A stretch of 6,547 bases of DNA from Campylobacter sp. (GCA_024680445.1 JAILCJ010000194.1:1-6547), one strand, 5' to 3'. Numbered from the stretch's first letter, positions 1 through 5,598 are shown. Program-made: numbers and translations. The notes: generated by a model from the sequence alone, not told the origin.

Positions 1-291
1 GCCTATAAATTGGGGCTAAATAAAAAAATCCGCTACCTTTATATCCCAGCTCTTACGCCTTTTGTGCTAGGGGCTTTGTCTATGGCGTTTTCGCTTGGGG
101 TCAAGGTCGTGGTTTTGGCTGAACTTTTGGGTGCAAACGACGGCATAGGGGCTAGGATAGCCGACGCCAGGGTCATGCTTGATACGACAAATGTCCTTGC
201 TTATGTGGTGCTTATCATCGCACTTATCGCTTTGCTTGATTATTTCATCATCAAACCGCTTGAAATTTTGCTAATGCCATGGAGAAGATAA
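1..291 (+). CDS. ABC transporter permease, NitT/TauT (SsuC-like) family, C-terminal part
   Basis: Only the last 96 residues are visible; the reading frame is open through the left edge, so the gene begins upstream. This is an inner-membrane permease subunit of an ABC importer. The first visible residues (AYKLGLNKKIRYLYIP) fit the end of the EAA loop, the cytoplasmic helix that docks on the ATPase (pattern A..LG...I..IP). They are followed by ALTPFVLGALSMAFSLGVKVVVLAELLG and a GIGARIADA stretch, matching the usual 'aEl.g...GlG..i..a' run of nitrate/sulfonate/taurine-type permeases. A last membrane helix (about visible residues 64-82) ends in a short basic tail, PWRR. The stop overlaps the start of the ATPase gene, so the two are co-translated. 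The substrate cannot be told: this superfamily handles sulfonates, nitrate/cyanate, thiamine precursors and others, and no binding protein is in view. Confidence 0.88.
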   Translation, partial: AYKLGLNKKIRYLYIPALTPFVLGALSMAFSLGVKVVVLAELLGANDGIGARIADARVMLDTTNVLAYVVLIIALIALLDYFIIKPLEILLMPWRR

Positions 292-986
292 TGCTAAGCC
301 TTAAAAATGTCGAATACTCCATACTCAAAGATAAAATCGTGCGTGATTTTAGCCTAAATTTACAGCTTGGCGAGGTTAAGACTCTTTTTGGACCCAGTGG
401 CTGTGGTAAAACTACGATTTTACGGCTACTTAGCGGACTTGAAGAGTGTGAGCGTGGCGAAATTTCATCAAATTTTGCCAAAATTTCTTTTTTGTTCCAA
501 GAAAATCGCCTACTAGATTATCTAAGGGCTGATGAAAATATCAAAATTTGTATGCCAAAACATGCCAAATTTGATGAAATTTACACGCTTGGCGAAAAAT
601 TAGGACTTGCAAAGAGTGATTTACGCAAATTCCCGGGCGAACTAAGCGGTGGCATGGCAAAAAGGGTGGCTTTTATGAGGGCGTATCTATGCGGGGCGGA
701 TTTAATGCTACTTGATGAGCCTTTTGTAGGGCTAGACCGTGATATGCGTGATATTTTGGCTTCGCTTTTAGCCCAAAAAATAGATGAGAAAAAACTCTCG
801 GCTTTGCTTGTAACCCACGATAGATTCGAGGCTGCTAGGCTTAGCCATGAAATTTTATTTTTAAGCAAAAAGGGCATGGATATCACGAAACGTATAAGCC
901 TTGATGAAAATTTGCAAAGTCGTGATAGTGCGTATGAAGAAATGGTGGTAAAAAGGCATTTTGAGGGGATAATGTATTATGAATAA
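291..986 (+). CDS. ABC transporter ATP-binding protein, NitT/TauT (SsuB-like) family
   Basis: Cytoplasmic ATPase subunit that powers the permease encoded just upstream. Counting from the ATG at 279, the motifs are: Walker A GPSGCGKTT at residues 38-46, Q-loop Q74, signature LSGGM at 122-126, Walker B LMLLDE at 142-147 with catalytic E147, D-loop GLD at 151-153, and H-loop H180. All are intact, so the protein should be active. Two in-frame starts exist, ATG 279 and ATG 291. I prefer 291: GGAGA at 281-285 sits 5 bases before it, the ATG shares its A with the permease stop (TAATG), and the resulting MLSLKNVEYS is a normal ABC ATPase N-terminus. That gives 231 residues, slightly short for the family (about 250). 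The stop lies inside the first copy of a tandem repeat. The substrate is unknown. Confidence 0.93.
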   Translation: MLSLKNVEYSILKDKIVRDFSLNLQLGEVKTLFGPSGCGKTTILRLLSGLEECERGEISSNFAKISFLFQENRLLDYLRADENIKICMPKHAKFDEIYTLGEKLGLAKSDLRKFPGELSGGMAKRVAFMRAYLCGADLMLLDEPFVGLDRDMRDILASLLAQKIDEKKLSALLVTHDRFEAARLSHEILFLSKKGMDITKRISLDENLQSRDSAYEEMVVKRHFEGIMYYE

Positions 987-1024
987 GCAAAATTTAGATA
1001 AAATAAGCAAAATTTAGATAAAAT
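982..1024 (+). repeat. Tandem direct repeat, 20-bp unit, 2.15 copies
   Basis: The 20-bp unit at 982-1001 (AATAAGCAAAATTTAGATAA) is repeated without mismatch at 1002-1021, and the identity continues three more bases to 1024. The first copy includes the last two bases of the final sense codon and the TAA stop of the ATPase gene. Each copy ends in GATAAAAT, a -10-like string. An exact tandem duplication of this size suggests a recent slippage event that doubled a gene end and promoter-like element. Confidence 0.95.
1017..1024 (+). promoter_or_regulatory. Candidate -10 element (GATAAAAT) upstream of the cupin gene
   Basis: GATAAAAT at 1017-1024 fits the gnTAnaAT extended -10 known for Campylobacter vegetative promoters. 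Transcription would begin around 1031, leaving a leader of about 20 bases before the cupin ATG, with AGGAG at 1040-1044. The same string occurs one repeat unit upstream at 997-1004. Sequences like this are common in AT-rich genomes and no -35 is expected, so this is a candidate only. Confidence 0.4.
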
Positions 1025-1051
1025 CTGCAAATTTTTTTTAGGAGCTGTAAG

Positions 1052-1381
1052 ATGAAAGATTTTTTTCACGAGATTATCACTGAAAAAATGCCACGAAGAG
1101 ACTATGGCATAGAAGGACTTGAAGTTAGAGTAGATCACACTAGCACAGGCACGGTTTATTTTGTTAGCACCTGTAAGGATGTGGAATTTCCGTTGCACTC
1201 TCACGCCGCACAATGGACGATAGTGGTAAGTGGTAGCTGTAAATTTAGTGCAAATGGCAAAAGTGTGGAGTATAAGGCTGGTGATACTTATTTTATCCCC
1301 GCTGGTTTAGAGCACCAAATTACTTTATATGCAGGGTATAGCGAGGTGGATTATGTAGATGATCCGCTAGATGGCGAGTAA
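1052..1381 (+). CDS. Small single-domain cupin protein
   Basis: A 109-residue soluble protein that is almost entirely one cupin beta-barrel. Motif 1 is LHSHAAQW (H49, H51, Q54, W55) with G61 at the end of the strand pair. Motif 2 is GDTYFIPAGLEH at residues 77-88 (G77, P83, G85, H88). H49, H51 and H88 can bind a metal; the usual motif-1 glutamate is absent and Gln/Trp stand in that region, which I believe is typical of the HxHxxQW cupin group. Such proteins act as small metal-dependent enzymes or ligand sensors, and the exact role cannot be read from sequence. There is no signal peptide. The start has AGGAG 7 bases upstream. It lies 65 bases after the ABC ATPase gene and before the 36-codon ORF and nnrS-like gene, so co-transcription with either is possible. 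Confidence 0.88.
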   Translation: MKDFFHEIITEKMPRRDYGIEGLEVRVDHTSTGTVYFVSTCKDVEFPLHSHAAQWTIVVSGSCKFSANGKSVEYKAGDTYFIPAGLEHQITLYAGYSEVDYVDDPLDGE

Positions 1382-1427
1382 CGAAAAATTTTTTAAATCA
1401 ATAAAATTTTAAATCATAAGGAAAAAA

Positions 1428-1538
1428 ATGCTTGAAATTTTAGAGCTTGATTTTTTGTATGTCAAGGTGGGTGCAAAAAAGACTTTTTGCCTAGATGATT
1501 TGATGTTTGGTTTTGAAAAGCGTGTAAAAGGGCGTTAA
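1428..1538 (+). CDS. Hypothetical 36-residue protein upstream of the NnrS-like gene
   Basis: A short ORF from ATG 1428 to TAA 1538. TAAGGA at 1417-1422 sits 5 bases before the ATG, a good ribosome binding site. It ends 3 bases before the ATG of the NnrS-like gene, so translational coupling is likely. The peptide opens MLEILELDFLYVKVG and ends basic (KRVKGR). The first half alternates hydrophobic and acidic residues and the middle has one cysteine (TFCLDD). It has no membrane segment, signal peptide or family motif that I recognise. It could be a genuine small protein, a leader peptide affecting nnrS translation, or the remnant of a longer gene. The spacing and ribosome site favour translation; function is unknown. 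Confidence 0.55.
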   Translation: MLEILELDFLYVKVGAKKTFCLDDLMFGFEKRVKGR

Positions 1539-1541
1539 AAA

Positions 1542-2675
1542 ATGTCAAATTTGATAGATTTTTTAAGACAAAATCAAAAATTTAGCACCTTTTTTAGCCA
1601 CGCCATGCGACCTTTTGCCGTGCTTGGCATGGTTTTTGTGCTTCTTGGCTGTTTAAGTTTTTTTGCAAGCGATAATTTTGTATTTTTTCATAAATTTTTC
1701 TTTTTAAATCTCGCCCCAGCAGCGATTTATGGGGCATTTTTGCTTACAGCTTTGCCTGATTGGCTAAATTTCACCAAATCCACTTTCAAATTTGGCGTAT
1801 TTTTGTTTGTTTGCTTAGTTTTTTCGCTTTTATTTTTGGCATTTAGCCCCCAAATTTCGGCGTTTTTTATCTTTGTATTTTGGGCTAGTCTTGGGATTTT
1901 TGGGGCGTATTTATCGTGGCTTGATAAAAGCGATTCTAGCCTTAGCATTGTAGCTGTGCTTTTTGGCTTTGCCGGCTTTGAAATGGCGTATTTGCTTGGC
2001 GGTGATGAGAAATTTTTGGATATTTCTTTGCACATGCACTGCGTTGCTATCGCGATTATTAGCTTTCGAGTGAGTGTTGCTTTGGGTTATGAAGCCCTAA
2101 AAGACAGCACTTTAAAAGACCCTGTTTTTATCCCAAACGCCGTGTATAAGAACCTACAAATCACATTTTTATCTTTGCTTATGGCGAGTTTGCTTTTTGA
2201 TATGCCAAAGGTTAGCGGATTTATCGCACTTGGCGTGGGGCTTGTGTTTTTGGCTATGCTAAAAGAGCTGCATTTTACCGTGCTTTTGCGAAAATACTAT
2301 GTTTTTAGCTATTATGCGACCATATTTTTGGGTGGGATTTCTTATGTGATTTACGCTTTTGCTTTGCTTGGGGGCGGTTTTTTTACTCCTAGCCTTCATC
2401 TAATCGCACTTTGCTTTATGTTTGGCATGATATTTTTGGTGCTAAATATCGCAGGCACCAGACACAGCGGACTTGAAATGAAAATACCAAAAATCGGCAT
2501 TTTTAGCGTTTTTGTGGTATTTGTTAGCGGGATTTTGCGTTATATCCTTGAAATCAAAGCCAGTAGCCTTTATATCGTTATACCTAGCATAGTTTTAGCC
2601 CTTGCCACGGCAATTTTTAGCTATAAATTTATACAAATTTTCATCAACCACGAATTCAGCGACGATCCAGAGTAA
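1542..2675 (+). CDS. NnrS family haem/copper-type membrane protein, divergent
   Basis: A 377-residue, very hydrophobic inner-membrane protein with about ten to twelve predicted helices. The N-terminal MRPFAVLGMVF and the segment APAAIYGAFLLTALPDWLN (about 58-75) match the NnrS pattern 'RPFFLLA...a.iaGFLLTAvPNWtg'. LHMHCVAIAI (H164, H166) and GTRHSGLEM (H308) correspond to the later conserved histidine regions. NnrS proteins are linked to denitrification and nitric-oxide stress, and the founding Rhodobacter protein binds haem and copper. Here the usual HxHEM motif is reduced to FFHKF (H50), so metal binding may differ. AAAGGG at 1527-1532 is the probable ribosome site, inside the preceding small ORF. 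No nitrite, NO or N2O reductase gene is in the window. The NnrS call is fairly firm; the physiological role is inferred from the family. Confidence 0.8.
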   Translation: MSNLIDFLRQNQKFSTFFSHAMRPFAVLGMVFVLLGCLSFFASDNFVFFHKFFFLNLAPAAIYGAFLLTALPDWLNFTKSTFKFGVFLFVCLVFSLLFLAFSPQISAFFIFVFWASLGIFGAYLSWLDKSDSSLSIVAVLFGFAGFEMAYLLGGDEKFLDISLHMHCVAIAIISFRVSVALGYEALKDSTLKDPVFIPNAVYKNLQITFLSLLMASLLFDMPKVSGFIALGVGLVFLAMLKELHFTVLLRKYYVFSYYATIFLGGISYVIYAFALLGGGFFTPSLHLIALCFMFGMIFLVLNIAGTRHSGLEMKIPKIGIFSVFVVFVSGILRYILEIKASSLYIVIPSIVLALATAIFSYKFIQIFINHEFSDDPE

Positions 2676-2736
2676 AATTTTTGACTCAAGATAAGTTAAA
2701 TCATCAATGAAAATAAGCATATGATACTTTAAAATT

Positions 2737-2763
2737 TTAGAAAAAATTTGTGAAATTTTCTAA
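2737..2763 (+). terminator. AT-rich hairpin after the NnrS-like gene, possible weak terminator
   Basis: TTAG at 2737-2740 and AAAATTT at 2743-2749 pair with AAATTTT at 2753-2759 and CTAA at 2760-2763 around a GTG loop, with a two-base bulge at 2741-2742. This gives 11 pairs but only one G-C pair, and no T-run follows directly. It lies 62 bases after the stop of the NnrS-like gene. It is a real inverted repeat but a weak terminator candidate. Confidence 0.25.
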
Positions 2764-2790
2764 TATTAAGTAACGAAATAAATATATGCT

Positions 2791-2806
2791 TGTAATTACA
2801 TGCATG
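2791..2806. promoter_or_regulatory. Overlapping palindromes TGTAATTACA and CATGCATG, possible operator
   Basis: TGTAATTACA at 2791-2800 is a perfect 10-bp palindrome and CATGCATG at 2799-2806 a perfect 8-bp one, overlapping by two bases. They are flanked by ATATGCTT (2784-2791) and ATATGCT (2810-2816), an 8- and 7-base direct repeat spaced 26 bases apart. Dyads of the TGT-N4-ACA type are common for dimeric regulators, but I cannot assign a family, and short AT palindromes occur by chance in such DNA. Confidence 0.3.
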
Positions 2807-2887
2807 AAAATATGCTAAAAAAATGAAAATTTAGGTTTATGTTAAGTGTAGATTAAGTAAGTCCAAAGGCATAAAGAGAGATAATTT

Positions 2888-2936
2888 TTTTTTACGCTTT
2901 TTATTGAAAATTTTACAAATAAAGCGAAGTAAAAAA
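2888..2936. repeat. Imperfect inverted repeat, 13-bp stem with a 3-base bulge
   Basis: TTTTTTAC at 2888-2895 and GCTTT at 2896-2900 pair with AAAGC at 2921-2925 and GTAAAAAA at 2929-2936, leaving GAA (2926-2928) bulged and a 20-base loop. The stem is A/T-rich with three G-C pairs. It could be an operator, a transcript hairpin, or a terminator remnant of an element read on either strand. No function is assigned. Confidence 0.4.
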
Positions 2937-2941
2937 GAGTA

Positions 2942-2963
2942 TGAAATTATATTGCTTAAGCAA
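2942..2963 (+). promoter_or_regulatory. Perfect palindrome TTGCTTAAGCAA with a near-match to a sigma-54 promoter
   Basis: TTGCTTAAGCAA at 2952-2963 is a perfect 12-bp palindrome. Its left half is also the Campylobacter sigma-54 -12 element TTGCTT, and exactly six bases upstream stands TGAA (2942-2945), one mismatch from the -24 element GGAA. The mismatch removes one G of the normally invariant GG, so a working sigma-54 promoter is doubtful. The palindrome alone may be an operator for the downstream genes. Confidence 0.3.
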
Positions 2964-3008
2964 GAAAATTTTACTGAAATATGTAAGAGAAAATCCTCTT
3001 AACTTGTC

Positions 3009-3040
3009 TTGAGCTAAAATAATTAAAATACTATGCTCAA
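3009..3040 (+). promoter_or_regulatory. Inverted repeat TTGAGC / GCTCAA flanking candidate -10 boxes
   Basis: TTGAGC at 3009-3014 and GCTCAA at 3035-3040 are exact inverted copies separated by 20 bases. The spacer is only A/T apart from one C and holds three -10-like strings. The centres of the half-sites are 26 bases apart. This arrangement would suit a regulator clamping the promoter, or a hairpin at the 5' end of the transcript. It begins 59 bases before the desulfidase ATG. Confidence 0.35.
3013..3020 (+). promoter_or_regulatory. Candidate -10 element (GCTAAAAT) for the desulfidase-transporter unit
   Basis: GCTAAAAT at 3013-3020 fits gnTAnaAT, with T-rich sequence upstream (TCTTAACTTGTCTT). 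Transcription would begin near 3027, a leader of about 40 bases. Alternatives close by are TAAAAT at 3024-3029 and TACTAT at 3029-3034. Any one of the three could be the true -10. Confidence 0.4.
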
Positions 3041-3067
3041 AAATAATGATAAAAGAAGACATACAAA

Positions 3068-4375
3068 ATGAACGATAGTCAAATGTTTGAAAAGATTTTA
3101 AACCAAGAACTTGTTTATGCGACAGGCTGCACCGAACCAGGAGCCGTTAGCTACTGTGCGAGTATCGCTGCAACCGAGCTTCGCAACGCAGGAGACGAAG
3201 TCGAAAAAATCGATGTGCTTGCAAGCAAAAATATCTTAAAAAACGCCATGGCTGCTGGCTTGCCAAAAACAAAATATGTCGGAGTGGATTATGCAGCCGG
3301 CATAGGCGCTTTGCACGGAGATCCCAAAAACAAACTTAATGTCAATAACGATATAGACGAAGAAACCTATGTCAAAGTCCATAAAATGGTCACTGACAAA
3401 AAAATCACAGTCGATGTATCAAAAGAGCCAAATGTGCTTTATATCGATATTACCGTCAGCGGCAAAAATCACAAATCAAGGGCAGTTATCGCTGATAGTC
3501 ACACAAATGTCGTCTTAGTGACACTCGATGACGAAATAAAGCTAAAAAACGATTCAAAAGCTAGTAATAACGGAGCTCTTTCACTAGAAGAAATCGCATC
3601 GTTTTTAACGATTAAAAAAATTTATGATTTTTGCACCAGCAAAGAATACGACCCTATCAATCACCCTATCGAAATGATAAAAAAGGCAGAAAAAATCAAC
3701 ACTATCATCTCTGAAGCCGGTCTCAAACATAATTACGGACTAGCCGTGGGGGCTGAAATCAAAAAAGACATCGAAGCAGGCAGAAGAGAAAAAAGCATAA
3801 TCAACAAAGCCATCATGATGGCCACTGCTGGTTCGGACGCTAGAATGGTAGGGGCACCGTTTGCAGTAGTGGCAAATTCGGGCTCTGGAAACCAAGGCAT
3901 AACCATAACCATGCCCATTTTATCGGTCGCCGAGGACTTAAAAGTAAGCAAAGAAGTAAAACTCAGAGCCTTGAGTTTGGCTCATTTGTGTAGCATAAGA
4001 ATAAAAAGCAAATTTGGAACCTTGTCTGCGTTTTGCGGAGCCACCATAGCAGCGACAGGGGCGGCTTGTGGGATAACTTATTTGCTCGGTGGGGATTATA
4101 ATGCGATTGCAAGAACCATAAACAACATGATGGGAACAGTCGCCGGCATGATATGCGACGGAGCCAAGCCGGATTGCTCGCTAAAAATATATGCGAGCCT
4201 AGAAGCGGCATTTGACGCAGCGTATTTGGCGATGGATAACAAAAGAGTCAATAAAACAGAGGGCATAGTTTGTGAGGATGTAGAAGACACTATAAATAAT
4301 GTTTGCGATATGTCAAAGTCTTGTTCTGAAATCCTAGATAACAAAATTTTGTCATATATGCTAAACAAAAAATAA
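3068..4375 (+). CDS. L-cysteine desulfidase family protein (UPF0597 / CyuA-YhaM, serine dehydratase alpha-like)
   Basis: A 435-residue cytoplasmic enzyme, the usual length for the family. Members split L-cysteine to pyruvate, ammonia and hydrogen sulfide using a [4Fe-4S] cluster and no pyridoxal phosphate; the fold is shared with bacterial L-serine dehydratase. The N-terminal motif ATGCTEPGAV puts C21 at the position proposed as catalytic. The C-terminal half has the cluster region: FCGAT (C323), AACGITYLLGG (C334), GMICDGAKPDCSLK (C363, C370). Spacing and context suggest C323, C363 and C370 as ligands. GSGNQGI (about residues 273-279) is another family block. The start has only a weak AGAAG 9 bases upstream, but the N-terminus fits. 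It heads a two-gene unit with a symporter. L-serine, D-cysteine or another beta-substituted amino acid could be the real substrate, because family annotations are often shared with serine dehydratase. Confidence 0.87.
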   Translation: MNDSQMFEKILNQELVYATGCTEPGAVSYCASIAATELRNAGDEVEKIDVLASKNILKNAMAAGLPKTKYVGVDYAAGIGALHGDPKNKLNVNNDIDEETYVKVHKMVTDKKITVDVSKEPNVLYIDITVSGKNHKSRAVIADSHTNVVLVTLDDEIKLKNDSKASNNGALSLEEIASFLTIKKIYDFCTSKEYDPINHPIEMIKKAEKINTIISEAGLKHNYGLAVGAEIKKDIEAGRREKSIINKAIMMATAGSDARMVGAPFAVVANSGSGNQGITITMPILSVAEDLKVSKEVKLRALSLAHLCSIRIKSKFGTLSAFCGATIAATGAACGITYLLGGDYNAIARTINNMMGTVAGMICDGAKPDCSLKIYASLEAAFDAAYLAMDNKRVNKTEGIVCEDVEDTINNVCDMSKSCSEILDNKILSYMLNKK

Positions 4376-4386
4376 AGGAGAAAAAC

Positions 4387-5598
4387 ATGTCGTTTTTTAA
4401 AAGTTTGCCTTTTAAGCTTTTGCTTGGCATTGTGGTTGGGGCTTTTATAGGAGTGTGGTGTATCAAAAACGCTGGATTTGGCGTGGCAGATGACACTATG
4501 CAAATCATAGTCTGCGCACATAGACTTATGGGACAATTCGTATCTTTTTGCGTTCCGCTCATAGTGCTAGGCTTTATCTGTCCGTCTATCACAAAAATGT
4601 GGCAAAACGCCGGGAAACTTCTAGGAATTGCTTTGGTGATTGCTTATCTTTCATCGATACTTGCAGCCAGCATGTCGGCTTTTGCAGCGTTTCAAATAGT
4701 GCCAAACCTTCAAATAGCTAATATCTCTAACCAAGCAAAACTTCCAGAAGCTATATTTAAGCTTGATATTCCGCAAATAATGCCTGTCATGACTGCCCTT
4801 GTTTTATCCATAGTCATCGGACTTGCAGCCATATGGACAAAGGCTACACGCACTATCGAACTTTTGGCAGAATTCCAAAACATAGTCCTTTCAATCGTCA
4901 AAAAAATAGTTATACCTATACTTCCTTTTTACATCGGAACTACCTTTGCGACACTCGGATATAATGGAACGATTTCTCAATTTAGCGTATTTTTAATAGC
5001 CATTGTTGTCGTAATTTTGGGGCATTTTATTTGGCTTGGTGTGCTTTATGGCGTAGCTGGAATTTACTCTGGAAAAAACCCTCTCGAAGTTTTAAAACAC
5101 TATGGACCAGCCTATCTTACAGCCGTAGGAACCATGTCATCGGCTGCAACTTTGCCTGTGGCTTTGGAATGCGCCAGAAAAAGCACGGTCCTAAGAAAAG
5201 ATTTGATAGGATTTGGCATACCTCTTTTTGCAAATATCCACCTTTGCGGCTCGGTTTTGACTGAAATGTTTTTTATTTTTATAGTATCAGGCATGGTTTT
5301 TGGGGCATATCCTAGCATAGCAACGCTTGCGGTATTTATTTTGTTGTTTGGCATTTTTGCCGTGGGTGCTCCGGGCGTTCCTGGCGGCACTGTCGTCGCT
5401 TCGCTAGGCATAGTCGAGTCGATAATTTGCGTGTATTTTGGTGCGACCCCTGAGCAAACCGCCACATTTGTAGGAATGCTTCTTGCGATATTTGCACTTC
5501 AAGATTCGTTTGGAACGGCTTGTAATGTAACAGGCGACGGTGCGCTTACCTTGTTTTTGACTGGCTATTGTGAAAAACACAAAATTGCAGAAGCGTAG
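4387..5598 (+). CDS. DAACS-type amino acid:cation symporter, predicted neutral (cysteine/serine) substrate
   Basis: A 403-residue inner-membrane symporter of the glutamate-transporter fold (GltP/SstT superfamily). Six N-terminal helices (about 8-27, 45-65, 76-103, 128-148, 163-190, 197-225) precede HP1 with SSAATLP at 251-257, TM7 with HLCGS at 285-289, HP2 with GAPGVPGG at 327-334, and TM8 with DSFGTACNVTGD at 373-384. D373, T377, N380 and D384 match residues holding the substrate amino group and sodium. The arginine that grips acidic side chains is Gly376 here, so aspartate or glutamate is unlikely. The TM7 NMDGT motif is replaced by HLCGS, so ion coupling may differ. AAGGAG overlaps the desulfidase stop, 6 bases before the ATG, so the genes are co-expressed. 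I infer import of cysteine, or serine, for the enzyme. Confidence 0.85.
   Translation: MSFFKSLPFKLLLGIVVGAFIGVWCIKNAGFGVADDTMQIIVCAHRLMGQFVSFCVPLIVLGFICPSITKMWQNAGKLLGIALVIAYLSSILAASMSAFAAFQIVPNLQIANISNQAKLPEAIFKLDIPQIMPVMTALVLSIVIGLAAIWTKATRTIELLAEFQNIVLSIVKKIVIPILPFYIGTTFATLGYNGTISQFSVFLIAIVVVILGHFIWLGVLYGVAGIYSGKNPLEVLKHYGPAYLTAVGTMSSAATLPVALECARKSTVLRKDLIGFGIPLFANIHLCGSVLTEMFFIFIVSGMVFGAYPSIATLAVFILLFGIFAVGAPGVPGGTVVASLGIVESIICVYFGATPEQTATFVGMLLAIFALQDSFGTACNVTGDGALTLFLTGYCEKHKIAEA

Larger units (their letters stand above)
2676..3067. other. 392-bp AT-rich intergenic region, probable control region of the desulfidase operon
   Basis: No ORF with a believable ribosome site is seen on either strand and no tRNA or rRNA is recognisable. 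The segment is rich in inverted repeats: an AT hairpin at 2737-2763, palindromes at 2791-2806, a long imperfect hairpin at 2888-2936, the palindrome TTGCTTAAGCAA at 2952-2963, and a TTGAGC/GCTCAA pair at 3009-3040. AAGCATAT at 2715-2722 recurs inverted as ATATGCTT at 2784-2791. ATTAAGTAA occurs at 2765-2773 and 2852-2860. At about four times the size of the other gaps, it probably carries the terminator of the nnrS unit and the promoter and operators of the desulfidase unit. Confidence 0.7.

Noticed and set aside
1391..1416. Direct repeat TTTTAAATCA (1391-1400 and 1407-1416) between the cupin gene and the small ORF
   Set aside because: The repeat is real but short and of low complexity. Such strings are common in this DNA, and there is no sign of function beyond the nearby ribosome site.
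1428..1538. 36-codon ORF as a truncated ABC ATPase N-terminus (opening MLEILEL)
   Set aside because: The opening looks like an ABC start, but nothing resembling Walker A or further ATPase sequence follows in any frame before the NnrS-like gene.
2670..2687. GAGT...ACTC hairpin at the end of the NnrS-like gene
   Set aside because: It has only four outer pairs plus A/T pairs with a bulge and no T-run. It overlaps the stop codon and is probably chance.
2871..2893. Run of nine T residues after TAAAGAGAGATAA as an intrinsic terminator
   Set aside because: No G-C-containing hairpin lies just upstream of the T-run, so it does not meet the terminator pattern on the plus strand.
3041..3053. AATAATGATAAAA resembling part of a Fur box
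   Set aside because: Only one half resembles the GATAAT repeat pattern and no matching inverted half is present, so it is too weak in AT-rich DNA.
4096..4592. Two overlapping minus-strand open frames (146 and 100 codons) across the desulfidase-symporter junction
   Set aside because: They lie antisense to two well-supported genes, show no family motif and no convincing ribosome site, and are explained as shadows of the coding frames opposite.
5112..5465. Minus-strand 117-codon open frame inside the symporter gene
   Set aside because: It is antisense to the motif-rich C-terminal half of the symporter, with composition typical of a mirrored membrane-protein frame.
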